From Furcasterigmium furcatum (lineage: Eukaryota; Ascomycota; Sordariomycetes; Glomerellales; Plectosphaerellaceae): a stretch of 64,000 nt of DNA. Position 1 is the stretch's first letter; every line of letters starts with the position of its first letter. A program made the translations under genes and the position numbers. The notes under the pieces were generated by a model. It searched no databases. It was not told the DNA's origin and saw only the letters and a list, made by a program, of their open reading frames with translations. The stretch is taken from the NCBI GenBank assembly GCA_001599815.1, contig BCIA01000004.1, forward strand, positions 374,862-438,861, in the 5' to 3' direction. Positions 1-12,655 of the stretch are shown piece by piece.

Positions 1-1358
1 GTGTTAGGCAAGACGGAAATGTTCAGCGGAAAAGCGAAATCGTCCACTCCGTTGAAATATGCCACTCTTCAAGGACGAGCCAGCCAGGCAAACCAGGCAA
101 TCCAGGGTTGCCCACTTGCAGATGATTCCCAGCGAAGACTTTATTCCCGGGCTTCGACCCGAGTGGGACTCGGACTTCCTCATTTGGACTTCGGATTACC
201 GCATGTGACTTAGCGGCAGAACCAACCCAGCGTTCGCCGAGAAAAACCGACGAGATCGCAGCCAGATCGGAGACGGAGAATCGCTGGTCTTGGCTAGACG
301 GAAACCGGCTCGGCAAATGCTTGAACCTCAGCCAAGACAATCGGACTTCGGCAGCGTTGTGGGTATCCCTCACGCAGAAATGACGTCTTTGTCGCGCCGA
401 TAATTACACGGGCTGAACAGAAGTCCTGATTAAAACCCAGGTGATGCCTTGGATTCAGATTTTTGCGGTGGAGGCGAGGTGGATAAAGGGGATGACACGA
501 CCCATATCGTGAGACTCGTGGAGACTGTGGACGAGGGCCACGAGAGAGGCAACATTTCTCCAAGAGTCCAGAGAAACGGGACGATCTGGGGAAGCCTATC
601 TGGGGATAATAGACTTTCACGAGTTTCCCATCGTTCTCGGGATGGCGAATGGACTCTTCGGTCAAGCCTGGTCAGGCATTCCGCGCGCGCGCAAAGAAGG
701 TCAAGAAAATAAGGCAAATAATCCTTTTGCCATTGAACAGCCGGGAACTACAACGTTTTTCTAAGGCGATGAACCAACCGCCGCAGGATTCCCCATTCTG
801 GATCCCCGGACTGATGTTGACTGGACAGACCACCCCTCTTGGAGAGTAAGGTGGAGTTCAGGGGGAAGAACTAAATAAGATGGAGAGTTCTGACAGGCGG
901 ACGAGGGTATCTATGACTCGGGACGACCACGGCTTTGATTGCGGAATGACGTACTGTGACATTCTCGTCCTCCACATCTCGGACACTCCATGCGCCCTTC
1001 ATGGTAGAATGAATCTGCGCACATCAGCATGACTGCTCTTGGCAGTCGGGCCGTCGACCTTCGGCCAACGCGCCGTCATCCATGTCGTTGTCTCGGGTCT
1101 CCAGATTAGTTCGGCCACCGTTGATCAGGAACATCTTAAATATCTGGGCGTCCCCTTCTGATCGTCTCTTCTTCCTCTTGGCTGCTTGGCACGTGGAGCG
1201 ATCCATTTTCTTCTGCTACACACACTTACACCACGGCATCGAGTGCAACTTGCCTGGCGCGATCGACACTCTAGCAGAATCCTGTCTCTGCTCGCTTTAG
1301 GTTCGACCTCAACACTTCGACACTGTAACAGGACTTCTTGGGCACCACATCCGCAAAG
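1..1358. other. Intergenic, no gene recognised
   Basis: The open frames here are short, overlap on both strands and show no domain, signal peptide or fungal intron structure. The last few hundred bases are presumably promoter and leader of the sugar transporter that starts at 1359. Confidence 0.6.
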
Positions 1359-3687
1359 ATGGTTGGCCTCACGCAGAAGTTCTTCGGCCTTCGTGGCAAA
1401 TACCTCGGTTGGATGATTGGCTTTTGCGCCGGTACGTTCTCATTGCGATTCAAACCACATTGGTGTTTGCGATCTTCTGACACTTGCGATCATACAGGCA
1501 TGGACTTCCTCCTCTTCGGTTACGGTAAGCAGTCGCCGCTCGACTCTCCTGCTCCCTGCACCCACGTGCCTCGATCGATGTCAACCATCGCCAAGCGCAC
1601 TGGTGCACGATGCCCCGGATGGATCGACATGCCAACATCGAGCATCGTCTTGGCTCCCCACTCAACCCGTTGTGACATCTTGGCGATGAGACAATGCTGA
1701 CTCGGAGATTAGACCAGGGTGTCATGGGCGGAATCTTGACTTTGGAGGCATTCCTCGACCAGTTCCCCGAAATTGTGAGTGCTTCTGCTATTAACATGGC
1801 CTGCGAGCGGCACGCTGACTCTAAAATAGGATCCTGATGTAAGAATACAACTGAATATTGTGATGTACGAGTACTAACCCATGACCAGAGAGCCGCAACT
1901 GCCGCTGAAGCCAGCAGCCGCTCGACGCATCAAGGCATCTCCATCGCGAGTTACAACCTGGGATGCTTCTTCGGCGCGATCCTCGCCATCTGGGTCGGCA
2001 ACCCCCTCGGCCGCAGGAAAATGATCATCATCGGCACCGCCATCATGATCGTCGGCGCCGCTCTGCAGGCATCCGCCTTCAGCCTGTCGCATCTTATTGT
2101 CGGACGCATCATCACCGGCCTCGGCAACGGCATGAACACGTCGACGGTGCCGAGCTGGCAGTCGGAGACGTCCAGCTCCCACAAGCGAGGCAAGATGGTC
2201 ATGTTCGAGGGTGCCCTGATCACTGCCGGTATCATGATCAGTTACTGGATTGATCTCGGCTTCTCCTTTGCGCCGGGAAGTGTCAGTTGTGAGTTTTCTC
2301 CTGCCCGCTGAACTCATCGTGACCATGGCTGACAGCGACGACAGGGCGATTCCCCCTTGCTTTCCAGATCGTCTTCTGCATCTTCATTCTGGCCACTGTC
2401 TGGAACCTCCCCGAAAGCCCTCGCTGGTTGCTGTTGAAGGGTAAACATTCCAGAGCCGACGCGACGCATACAAAAGCTGACCACCCCAGGCCGTGACGAG
2501 GACGCCCGAGAAGTCATCGCAGCACTTGCCGACTTGCCCGCTGACCACAAGTATGTGTCTAATGAATTCGTCGCCATCAAAGACACCGTCGAGGAGATGT
2601 CCAAGGGGTCTTTCCGGGATCTCTTCACCATGGATGAGAACCGCCATCTTCACCGCACGGTGCTCGCCTACGTCAACCAGATGTTCCAGCAGGTATGTAT
2701 CAGACCCGAATCGCACAGCCGCGCACTTCTAACAGGCTTTTAGATCAGCGGAATCAACCTCATCACTTACTACGCAGCTGTCATCTACAAGGGAGTAAGT
2801 CACCCTGCTCTCCCACGCTCAGGTTTCATCCTAACGTGAACTGTCCAGCTCGGCATGTCCGACTTCCTCGCTCGTCTCCTGGCCGCGCTCAACGGCACCG
2901 AATACTTCCTGGCCTCCCTCCCACCCATCTGGCTCGTGGAGCGCGTCGGCCGCAGAAAGCTCATGCTCATCGGCGCCGCTGGACAAGCTGCTACGATGGC
3001 CATCCTGACTGGAGTCAACGCCCGTGATGAAACCGGTTTCCAGATTGCTGGGATTGTCTTCCTCTTCGTGTTCAACACCTTCTTCGCCATCGGATGGCTC
3101 GGCATGACTTGGCTGTACCCGGCCGAGATCGTCCCCTTGCGCATTCGTGCTCCCGCGAACGGCTTCAGCACGTCTGCCAACTGGATCTGGAACTTTATGG
3201 TAAGTCTTCCCATCGCGATCTGGAACCATCGGGATATCACTCTGACCTTTGCAGGTTGTCATGATTACCCCCATCAGCTTCAACGACATCGGACACTGGA
3301 CATATCTCATCTTCGCTGTCATCAACGCCATCATCGTGCCAGTCGTATACTTCCTGTGAGTCCACCCCCTTACACGAGGAATATGTCAAGAGGAAAATCA
3401 TCAGCTCACACTATCCAAGGTACCCCGAGACGGCCTACCGATCCCTCGAGGAGATGGACGCCATCTTCCACAAGGTCAAGGGCGCCGGCGGCTGGTTCTC
3501 GGTTGTCAAGATCGCGCGCGACGAGCCCCGCCGGTACGGAAAGAATGGCGAGCTCCTGATCAACTACGATGAGACCGAAGAGAAGGGCCGCCACGTCCAT
3601 CATTCGATCGACCACCAGGGTGGCGCGAGTCCCAGCGAGCCGGTCATGACGTCCACAGACGACGAGGCGCAGAGGAGTCAGAAATGA
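1359..3687 (+). CDS. MFS sugar (hexose-type) transporter, 11 exons
   Basis: Predicted plasma-membrane sugar:proton symporter of the MFS sugar-porter family, 489 residues. Exons: 1359-1431, 1498-1524, 1713-1774, 1830-1838, 1889-2288, 2345-2440, 2490-2692, 2744-2794, 2849-3199, 3255-3355, 3420-3687; the sum is a multiple of three. Family marks visible after splicing are GYDQGVMGG at the end of helix 1, GRRKM after helix 2, GRIITGLGNG, PESPRWLL before the central loop, QQISGINLITYY in helix 7 and YPETAYRSLEEMD after helix 12. The C-terminal tail is hydrophilic. The fourth exon is only 9 nt. The start is the first ATG in frame with the conserved N-terminus, about ten residues before helix 1. Substrate cannot be read from sequence; hexose or a plant-derived sugar is inferred. 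Confidence 0.93.
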
Positions 3688-5673
3688 GGTCTGTAGGACT
3701 GAGATTAGCGGAAAAGGGATCCGAGAACGCTCAGCGCACAGTATTTGACGCAACCGACGCCGTGCACCGTATGGAGGCACATGGATTGTCATGAAGGGAC
3801 TCGGAGCGTCAGGAGAGTACTTTAGGGAAGAAGGGCATGAGCAAGACTGGTGTCCCATTGATGGCCCCACGGCCTTCTCATCTGGTAACAATTCCAAAGA
3901 AGCGCATATTGGCGGAGTTCACATTCCCGGTTGCACGAATAAGGTCGCGAGGACGTACAGGCAGAACAGAACAGGAGCCATGGTTCACTTCCCCGAGTCC
4001 GCAACTCTGGGGTAATTGTCTGCTTGACGATCCACTCGTCCTTTGGCTTGTCGTCCGTGCAATCTCCGTCGACGACCAGCCGCGTGAAAAGGGGGCGAGA
4101 TAATGTAGAATACATTGGGTAGCGATTGGAATAGATGATCCGTCGCCGAGACTGCTGCTAAAAGTCCAAGATCCTGGACTGGAAGTCGGGGACAACCTGG
4201 TATCCAGGTATCGTCGGACAGTGTCCGCAAGTCTTCCCCAGCATCGCCAAACAACGCGAGTCAGCTCAAACCCTTGCAGCCGCTCAGCTGACCACGAAGC
4301 GAGACTCGGTGGGCCGAGTAGGCTGGGGACTTGTGGGGATTGCTTCTAGAAGACTGACGGACACTTGCTGTGGATTGGATGAGGGCAACGCTGGGCTTGC
4401 TGGATGAGCCCATTTCATTGCCCCTGACGACTAGCTGGAAGGAGGCGTCCAGCAGGAGAATCTACCATCCTCCCAACCTCCGAAAGCTCCAAGACAAGTG
4501 ATGGGTCGCGGCATCGCCGCCACACGGAACATACACTTGGCACAACTCATTGATTAGTCAAGACGGCATTGCCAGTCAAGCTGCTACGACCTATCTAAGT
4601 ATAATTCTCTTAAGATGTGTTGTCCAGAGGGGAATCAGGTCCTGTTGATCCATGTCGGGTCCGTCCCCTGGGTGATTACGAGTCGTCTATCCCCGCCTTA
4701 TAGGTCTGGTTGGGCCGCGTCTCCGTGATGAGCTTGCCGTTCCGGCTGCCAACGGATGTATGTCGGGACTTCGGATGTTGATTCGGATGTGGCATCGGAT
4801 GTCGGATCCGCGATGTCGGATGCCCAGACCGATCGGCCGGCCGGAGGGGTGGATGCCGGACGGACAATTTAGTCATATTTATGCAAGCTCTCGGACGTAA
4901 GGTTTTCTATCAATACATGTAGGTAAGTCAGGACGCGTTAGAGAGCTGCCAGACCAGCTGTGAACAACTCCACGCTGTAAAAGTCTACTTTTGTAATGCC
5001 AGCCATGTGTCTTGTGAAGGGTTGCGGTGGTTCGGATGGTTGTATTCGGAAAGGACCTTGGGCCCTCTAGCCCTCCGTGTTGGAGAGGCCCAGATCACGC
5101 TGCCAGGTTGCCTCGGCCTGTGCCCGTCGCGAGACTCTTTATCCCAACACAGAACCCGCACGTACTAACTACTTTTACTTTGGAGTTGGATGGCTCGGCG
5201 GCGGCGGGTTTGGCGAGTCAAACTAGCCCCTCTTATTATGTAGGCGGCTGCGCCAATTACGAAATAAATCCTTTCGCAAAGCGGATGGAGCTGTTACATT
5301 GCGGGTAATGAACCTGGGGACGTCCCTGAAGGAGAGAAAAATCTGCCCGCAGCGGGGAGAACGCTTATCATTAGTAGACGCGGGGAAAGGGGGATGGCGA
5401 CGGCTAAGTGAACGGCAGGTCTCCAGCCATGGAAGCCCACCCCCGGACTTTTGGCCTTCCTCAATGCTTCTTCTCCAGATGCCTGGAGGCCTGTAGTCAC
5501 CCCACTCGGCCGCTCCCGGCGCTGGTTCTCAGCTTAAATAGCTCGGGGCCCTCTGCATGGTCTCCAGCTCTTTCCCCCCTTTCCTAAGCTATCCATTGTG
5601 ACTAGCTCTGCTCAAGGGTCATCGCATTCGTTTCTCATCTGTTTCTTTAACTTCTTTGTGAAAAGCTGCCGAC
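3688..5673. other. Intergenic with CGGATG-rich patch
   Basis: No coding region supported. It should hold the transporter 3' end and the promoter of the permease at 5674. A cluster of CGGATG hexamers lies at 4753-4822. Confidence 0.6.
4753..4822 (+). repeat. Cluster of six CGGATG hexamers
   Basis: The hexamer CGGATG occurs six times in about 70 bp, with uneven spacing and several copies extended to TCGGATGT. It may be a degenerate microsatellite or a group of CGG half-sites of the kind bound by Zn2Cys6 proteins. No function can be assigned. Confidence 0.55.
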
Positions 5674-7638
5674 ATGGCGGCACAGGACGCCACCCATGGC
5701 CACGACAAGTACAATGATGCATCATTGACTGCCGACATCACCGTAGACTTTGAGAAGGGAGAACCGGGGCCCCGCGCCGGCGATGGCGTGGTACCGAGCG
5801 ACTTCCGCGAGCAGGACTTCATGACCAGGAATGGCCTCAACCTGCGTTCCTTCACTAAGCGTAAGCCTGAAGCTGAGTCTGATCTCTGTTTAGACCCCTT
5901 GCTCACGTATTCCGATTAGGTGACTGGGGCACCGGTGAAGTTGAGCTCGACCGCTCCATGAAGAAGCGCCATCTACATATGATTGCCATCGGCGGGTCTA
6001 TCGGAGCCGGCTTCTTCGTTGGTTCCGGTAATGCCCTCACTCGCGGCGGTCCTGCGTCTATTCTGATCTGCTTCCTCATTGCAGGCATCATGATCTTCAA
6101 CGTCGTGCATGCGCTGGGTGAATTAGCAGTGATGTATCCTGTTTCCGGTGGCTTCTATACGTATTCGACACGCTTTATCGATCCCTCCTGGGGCTTCGCG
6201 ATGGGGTACAATTATGTGAGCAGCTTTCAAACAGTGCCTGAGAGAGGGCTGAGCTCTTGCCACTACCTCTGAGTACTGCCTTCAAGTCCTATACTTATCG
6301 TTCGACAGGTCTTCCAATGGCTTATTGTGTTGCCTCTGGAACTTGTGGTTTGTTCGTTCACTGTACGGTGGTGGAATGACTCGATCAGTCCGGCAGTCTG
6401 GATTTCCGTCTTCTGGATAATCATCATCTTCGTTAACGTTTTCGGCACCCTCGGCTACGCGGAAGAAGAATTCTGGTCGTCGGCTCTCAAGCTTGCGGCC
6501 ATCACCATCTTTATGATCATCGCCGTCATTTTGATCTGCGGCGGCGGACCTTCCGACGGCCTCTATTCCGAATACTGGGGCACGCGAACGTGGAGCGATC
6601 CCGGCCCGTGGCGCAACGGATTCAAGGGCTTCTGTTCGGTCTTCGTCACCGCGGCCTTCTCATACGCCGGATCTGAACTGGTAGGCCTCGCTGCCGCCGA
6701 ATCTAGTAACCCAGCCCAGGCACTCCCTGGTGCGGTAAAGCAGGTTTTCTGGCGTATCACTCTGTTCTACATCGTGGGTCTTTCGCTCGTGGGCTTGCTG
6801 GTTCCGTCCAACCACCCGAACCTCCTCAACGCAGCGAACCCTTACGAGGACGGTGCTTCGCCATTCGTTATTGCCGCAGTTCAGGCTGGCTTGCGTGGGT
6901 TTGACTCCTTCTTAAACGCTGTGATCTGCGTTTCCGTGGTATCTATCGGAGTTTCCAGTGTGTACGGGGGGTCGCGGACCCTTACTGCACTGGCATCTGA
7001 AGGATATGCGCCGAAGATATTTACCTATGTCGATAAATCCGGCCGGCTTCTGGTATCGGTTGCGTTTATCTTGTGCTGGGGAGCCCTGGCGTATGTTTCT
7101 CTGGCATCGTCTGGCATGATCGCCTTTGACTGGCTCCTTTCTCTCTCCGGATTGGCGGCGCTTTTTACCTGGGGTTCTATCTGCGTGGTGAGTACTCTGG
7201 TTGAAACGGCACCGGGTGTCCAGGATACAAGCTGACCTCCTAATCTAGGCACACATTCGCTTCCGTGCCGCCTGGGGGCGCCAGGGTCGTTCTCTTGACA
7301 GAATCCCCTTCAGGGCCGCATTAGGCGTGGTCGGCTCCTGGATAGGCCTGTCGCTCTGCGTCCTTATCCTGGTCGCCCAGTTCTACGTCGCCTTGTACCC
7401 GCCAACGGCCAACGGCCTCGGTACGGTCACCCAGGCTCTCCAGGCAATTCTTGCCCTTCCTATTGTTTTGATTTTCTGGGGTTTTGGGTTCCTCTGGAAG
7501 CGAGCCGGATGGCTGACCATCGATAACATCGATCTTGACACCGGCCTGAGGGAGCACGACTGGGAGGAGATCAACGCCTACCGTGCCAAGGTGGCTTCAT
7601 GGCCCGCCTGGAGGCGCGTCCTGCACCACATCTTCTAG
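5674..7638 (+). CDS. Amino-acid permease, APC superfamily (YAT type)
   Basis: Predicted plasma-membrane amino-acid:proton symporter, 583 residues in four exons (5674-5860, 5920-6215, 6309-7187, 7249-7638; sum divisible by three). A hydrophilic, acidic N-terminus leads to the YAT hallmark KKRHLHMIAIGGSIGAGFFV and G(S)GNAL at helix 1. Further marks are YPVSGGFYTY, the FSYAGSELVGLAAAES segment, and C(V)AHIRFR at the junction of the last two exons. The C-terminus ends in the usual W-rich cytosolic segment. About twelve membrane segments are evident. The start at 5674 gives a family-typical tail of about 80 residues before helix 1. Amino-acid specificity is not inferable; Gap1/Agp-like broad uptake is the default. 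Confidence 0.93.
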
Positions 7639-8638
7639 AGAGCTACCACACGACTGCAGCGGGGCGTGGTTCATGGAGTCCCAGGGCAGCCGACGCCTTT
7701 TCCTTGCGGAACATGTGTGGGACTATGAAGTGTCCATAATCAGTGGATATTGTAGTTGAGTGCCAGCGTTTTGCTGTCCGAGTTTTGTGAAATCCAGCCT
7801 ACTTCTGCAAATCAGAGGTGGTTTGGTCTCGGCCAACTACGTCCACCATGATTTGATGTAAGTAGTTATTTTGACTTATTACAATCTACTAGCCTTTAAA
7901 GTACGTGAGCTAGGAATTGTATTCTAAAGGAGAGCGGGAGACTTTAGGTGACTTACCCATGGTTGAACGGCGTCTTGCTGGCTAAATCGGTCTTACAGGG
8001 CCGAGGCGCCAATATGAAGTGCTAATGCCTGCTGTATATCCGCTCTGCATCTCGATATATCCGCGTTGCAGCTGCCCTGGCTAAAGGATTGCAGAGAGGC
8101 ATGTGTATACCCGAGTGTGTCATGGTCGCATCCCTGTCCGACTGGCTGGTGTACATCTTCTTCGTAAAGCACGCCGTTTTACACGTCTTCCAACGCCATG
8201 CGAGTCATCCAGTTATACTCAGTAGTATGTCAGAGCTTCTGCATTACTGTCAAATGTCCATTGCGGCCTCTAACCAAGCTTGGGCCTGGTCTCCTTGCTC
8301 ATTGTGGAAGTGCGACTCCCATGATACTACCCCGCAGATTGGTGGGGTCGGGTCGTGAGCTTCCGTCGCTTCTCAAAAGGACCGAAAGTCGTGCATGTGC
8401 AGCAAGCAGAGATCGTCCGGCCGGCCGATGAATTCAACCGTTCCACTGCAGCGACTTCAATGCCGACGCTACGTCGCTCCTGCCTGCAGTTTGAGGGGGA
8501 ACACCCTGGATCAATGATGCACTCTCATGATCCAAGCATCTGGGCCTGCTAGCCGAAGAATTGTATAAGAGCTTGCTGATTTCGAGGTGAATCCTGGAGG
8601 GACCATTGGTTCTACGTGCATTGCACAGTATATTCAGC
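7639..8638. other. Intergenic, no gene recognised
   Basis: Only short unsupported frames. It holds the permease 3' end and the promoter of the beta-galactosidase gene. Confidence 0.6.
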
Positions 8639-11600
8639 ATGCTGCGCCTAAGCTTTGCAGTCGTTCTTTCAGTGTTCCTGGCCGCTGTGGCTGGGATCAG
8701 CCAACAAGCAACCTCTTCCGAGGGTGTTGGCCTCCATGACCGACATCAGGACATTGTAAGTATTGACTGCTTTGTCTGCATCTGGTCCATGATCATTTTA
8801 CTAATGCCCTGGCTGCTGGATACAGGTGACCTGGGATGACAAGAGCGTCTTCATCAATGGCGAAAGACTGATGCTCTTCAGTGCTGAATTCCATTTTTTC
8901 AGGTGAGCAGCCCCTAGCTTCCCAGTGCTATGAACTGTCTGACCCTCCGCGCAGATTGCCCGTGCCCAGTCTCTGGCTTGACATCCTGCAGAAGATCAAA
9001 GCCATGGGATTCAACTGCGTCTCCTTCTACGTTAACTGGGGTCATCTGGAGGCAAAGCCCGGCGATTTCCAGGCTGAGGGCATTTTCTCCCTCGAGCCTC
9101 TATTCGAGGCTGCCATGAGCGCTGGTGTCTATCTTTTCGCGGTACTTGCACACTGTCTTCAACTCTCATGGTCAAATGCTGATCCTTCGACGTGGCGAAT
9201 AGCGACCCGGACCATACATCAATGCTGAAGTCACTGGTGGAGGATTCCCTGGGTGGCTTCAGAGGGTTCCGGGAGCGCTGAGGACTGGAGATGCGGGATA
9301 CTTGGAGGCCACGGAGAAGTGAGTCGGCCGACCTCGTACCATACCAGACCAAAATTTAACCCACGCAGCTACACGGCCGCCATCGGCCGAATCATCGCTG
9401 ATGCGCAAATCACCAACGGCGGTCCGGTCATCCTCTTCCAGCAAGAGAACGAGTACGTCCTAGCGGTTGAGCCGTACCCGATGCCTGACTTTGACTACTG
9501 GAACCATGTCAAAGACCAGTTCAAGGACGCTGGCATCAGAGTACCCTGGGTCAGCAACGAGGCTTGGCAGCTCGGTGCGATCACCCCTACCACGCCTGCC
9601 ACCGTCGACATCTATGGCTTCGACGCCTATCCCCTGGGCTTTGACTGTTGGAACCCGACGGTCTGGCCCGAGAACGGTCTGCCGACTGATTGGCTGGCTC
9701 GGCAGCGCGAGATCACCACTACCAGCCCTTTCACGATTGTGGAGGTTTGTCGCGAGAATTTCCCAGAGCACTCACAAGTCTGCTGACGAAACTTCAGTTT
9801 CAAGGAGGTGGTTACCAGCCATGGGGTGGTGCAGGCTTCGAGTCTTGCGCGGCCCTCCTTAATCACGAATTCCAGCGCGTGCTGTTCAAGAACAACTATG
9901 CAATGGGCATCACGATTTTCAACGTCTACATGGTATGATGCTGCTGACCCCATTCCCAGTGGTTGAGATCTGACAGGCATCAAGACTTGGGGTGGCACCA
10001 ACTGGGGTAATCTCGGTCACTCTGATGGCTACACCTCCTACGACTACGGGGCTCTCATCACAGAGGAGCGCCTGGTGTATCGGGAGAAGTACAGCGAAGC
10101 AAAGCTGCAAGCACACTTCTTCCACGTGTCCCCGGCCTATCTCGAAGCTGAACGACACTTCCCCTCCCTCGAGTGGACTGACAACGATGAGATCACTGTC
10201 ACACCGGCGACAACCAACACCACCAAGTTCTATATCGCGAGGTACAGATAGAATGTCGTCTCTTTCGCGTATTTTGCTAACACTGTCAATCCAGGCATAC
10301 CGACTACAGGTCGACGGAGACTACGCCGTACAGACTCAAGGTTCAGACTGCCAGCCGTGGGAACATCACCGTTCCTCAACTTCACGACAACCTCGTCCTA
10401 CCAAGAAGAGATTCCAAAATTCATGTTAGCGATTATCCAGTCGGAGGGTACAATCTTCTCTACTCTACCGCAGAGATTTTCACTTGGTACGTGCTCTGCC
10501 GCAACGGCTCTCACGCACTGCTCTCTAACCCTGATGCAGGAAGCAATACTCTGACAAAACAGTGCTCGTTCTGTACGGTGGTGAAGATGAGTACCACGAG
10601 CTTGCCGTTGAAGCCGCCGGTGCCAAGAGTAGTGTTGTTCAAGGACCCAGCCTGGACATCGACGGCGGCAAGGATTACACCATCATCGGCTGGAACGTGA
10701 CAAGTGATCGAAGCGTCGTTCAAGTTGGCGAGGACCTCTTTGTCTACCTGCTGAGTGCGTATCCCCCCAAAAGGTTCCGAGCACGATACTAACATGTTCT
10801 TAGACCGCAATGAGGCCTACAACTTCTGGGTGCCTGCCGAGGAAAGGAACTTCAAAACATTGGATGTCATCGTCAAAGCAGGCTACCTGATTCGAAATGT
10901 GGAAGTTGACGGCTCGTCAATCAGCTTCAAAGGCGACGTCAATGCTACAACATCTCTCGAAATCATTGGCGGTGCGCCGAAAAACCTCGAAACACTTCTT
11001 TTCAACGGCAAGAGCTTGGACTTCGAACAGGACAAGCATGGCGTGGTTACAGCGACTGTTCCTTTCGATCTGCCCTCCTTCAAGCTTCCGTGTCTCAGCC
11101 AGCTGCCGTGGAAATATGTTGACAGCTTGCCTGAGATCCAGGCTGATTACTCCGATGACGACTGGACCGATGCTGATCTCGAGGAAACTTACAACATCGC
11201 CAACCCTCTGCGGACGCCAACGAGCCTGTATGGTGGCGACTACGGGTATCATACCGGATCACTCGTTTTCAGGGGCCACTTTTCAGCCATAGCAGACTCT
11301 GAAAAAACTGTGCTTGACCTGTTCACGCAGGGTGGCAACGCCTACGGAACCTCCGTCTGGTTGGGCGACACCTTCGTGGGATCTTGGATCGGCAACGCCA
11401 CCCTTGACGAGCACAACAGCACGTTCCAACTCCCGCACCTCAAAGAAGGCTCAGACTATGTCCTGACTGTCGTTATGGACCACATGGGAATGAACGGCAA
11501 TTGGTGGGTGGGTGCCGAGGAGCAGAAGAACCCCCGCGGCATTCTCAATTACCAGCTATCCGGGTACGAGCAGTCCGACATCCGCTGGAAGATCACCGGT

Positions 11601-12110
11601 AACCTGGGCGGTGAGGACTACATCGACCGCGAGAGAGGCCCCCAGAACGAGGGCGGCCTGTTCGCGGAACGACAGGGCTACCACTGGCCGAAGCCGCCCT
11701 CCGATGGCTGGGCCGACAGCAAAGGACCGACCGAAGGGATTGACAAGGCCGGCATTGCGTTCTACTCGGCACAGTTCGATCTCGACCTGCCCGAGGGCTA
11801 CGAGATCCCCCTCTCCCTCACCTTCGCCAACACGACCTCGTCGGCCTACCGCGCGCAGATATTTGTCAACGGGTTTCAGTACGGAAAGTTGATCCCGCAC
11901 ATTGGACCGCAGCTCCGCTTCCCGATTCCGGAGGGAATTCTCAACTACCGCGGCAAGAATCACCTCGCGATCACGCTCTGGGCCATGGAGGAAGACGGAG
12001 CACGCATCGGGGGTATGAAGTGGGAGGTCGGGATGGTCTCGACATCTGGTTTCCGGGTGGTTGAACCGGCACCTCAGCCGGTCTGGGAGGAGCGGAAGGG
12101 CGCGTATTAA
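8639..12110 (+). CDS. lacA: Secreted beta-galactosidase, GH35
   Basis: Extracellular GH35 exo-beta-galactosidase acting on lactose and terminal galactose of plant polysaccharides; 992 residues, matching fungal LacA-type enzymes. Ten exons: 8639-8755, 8826-8902, 8955-9141, 9203-9318, 9369-9744, 9798-9932, 9985-10241, 10295-10486, 10540-10754, 10804-12110. A hydrophobic signal peptide spans about residues 1-20. Catalytic landmarks are RPGPYINAEVTGGGFPGW, the GH35 signature GGPVILFQQENEY with the acid/base Glu194, and IVEFQGG with the nucleophile Glu291, whose codon is the last before an intron. MTWGGTNWGNLGH follows. The long last exon encodes the C-terminal beta-sandwich (galactose-binding-like) domains. 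The symbol is by family resemblance. The upstream sugar transporter and permease are compatible with plant-sugar use. Confidence 0.95.
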
Positions 12111-12655
12111 AAGCTTTTTGGGGGAGGGGGGCGGGGGGCTGAGATGGTAGCCTATGTTCTGTGTTCAGCTAGCTGACCACCAGGTCACCTTAGCATCGCA
12201 ATACAGGAGCCATCTCATGACATGCTACGCCTAACCGGCTGGGAGGCGGACGTTTGTAACCTAGGTCGTTCAACTAACTACCTTCGGTCGGTCAGACGGG
12301 ACCCACCGGCACCCGTGTGCTCACCTCTTCGCCGAATGCATTGAGAAGAAGCCGATAGACTTGTGAAGTACTTGCCAACTTCTTAGATTGTTGCCGAACG
12401 TGTCTATCTACCTGGAGAATCTAGTCTCTTTGGCGGATGGGCCAGGAAACTTGTTAAAGCTGAGTTCTTGGATTTGTTTGCTTCGTATGCGATGGCGTTG
12501 AGATTTCAACGGCTTAATCAATTCATTTAGTCTCAGCTGAGGTCGATTAAAGGCAGAATAAGGGTATAAGAAATAGAATCGGAGGCTGCTGAAGTCCATT
12601 CTGGCTCCGCTAATTAGACCGATTCGTCCACGTTTCCTCGTCAGACTTTGCACTC
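12111..12655. other. Convergent 3' intergenic region
   Basis: Lies between the 3' ends of the GH35 gene (+) and the NLR gene (-). It contains a run of three long G tracts at 12120-12138, just after the GH35 stop, and no coding signal. Confidence 0.6.
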
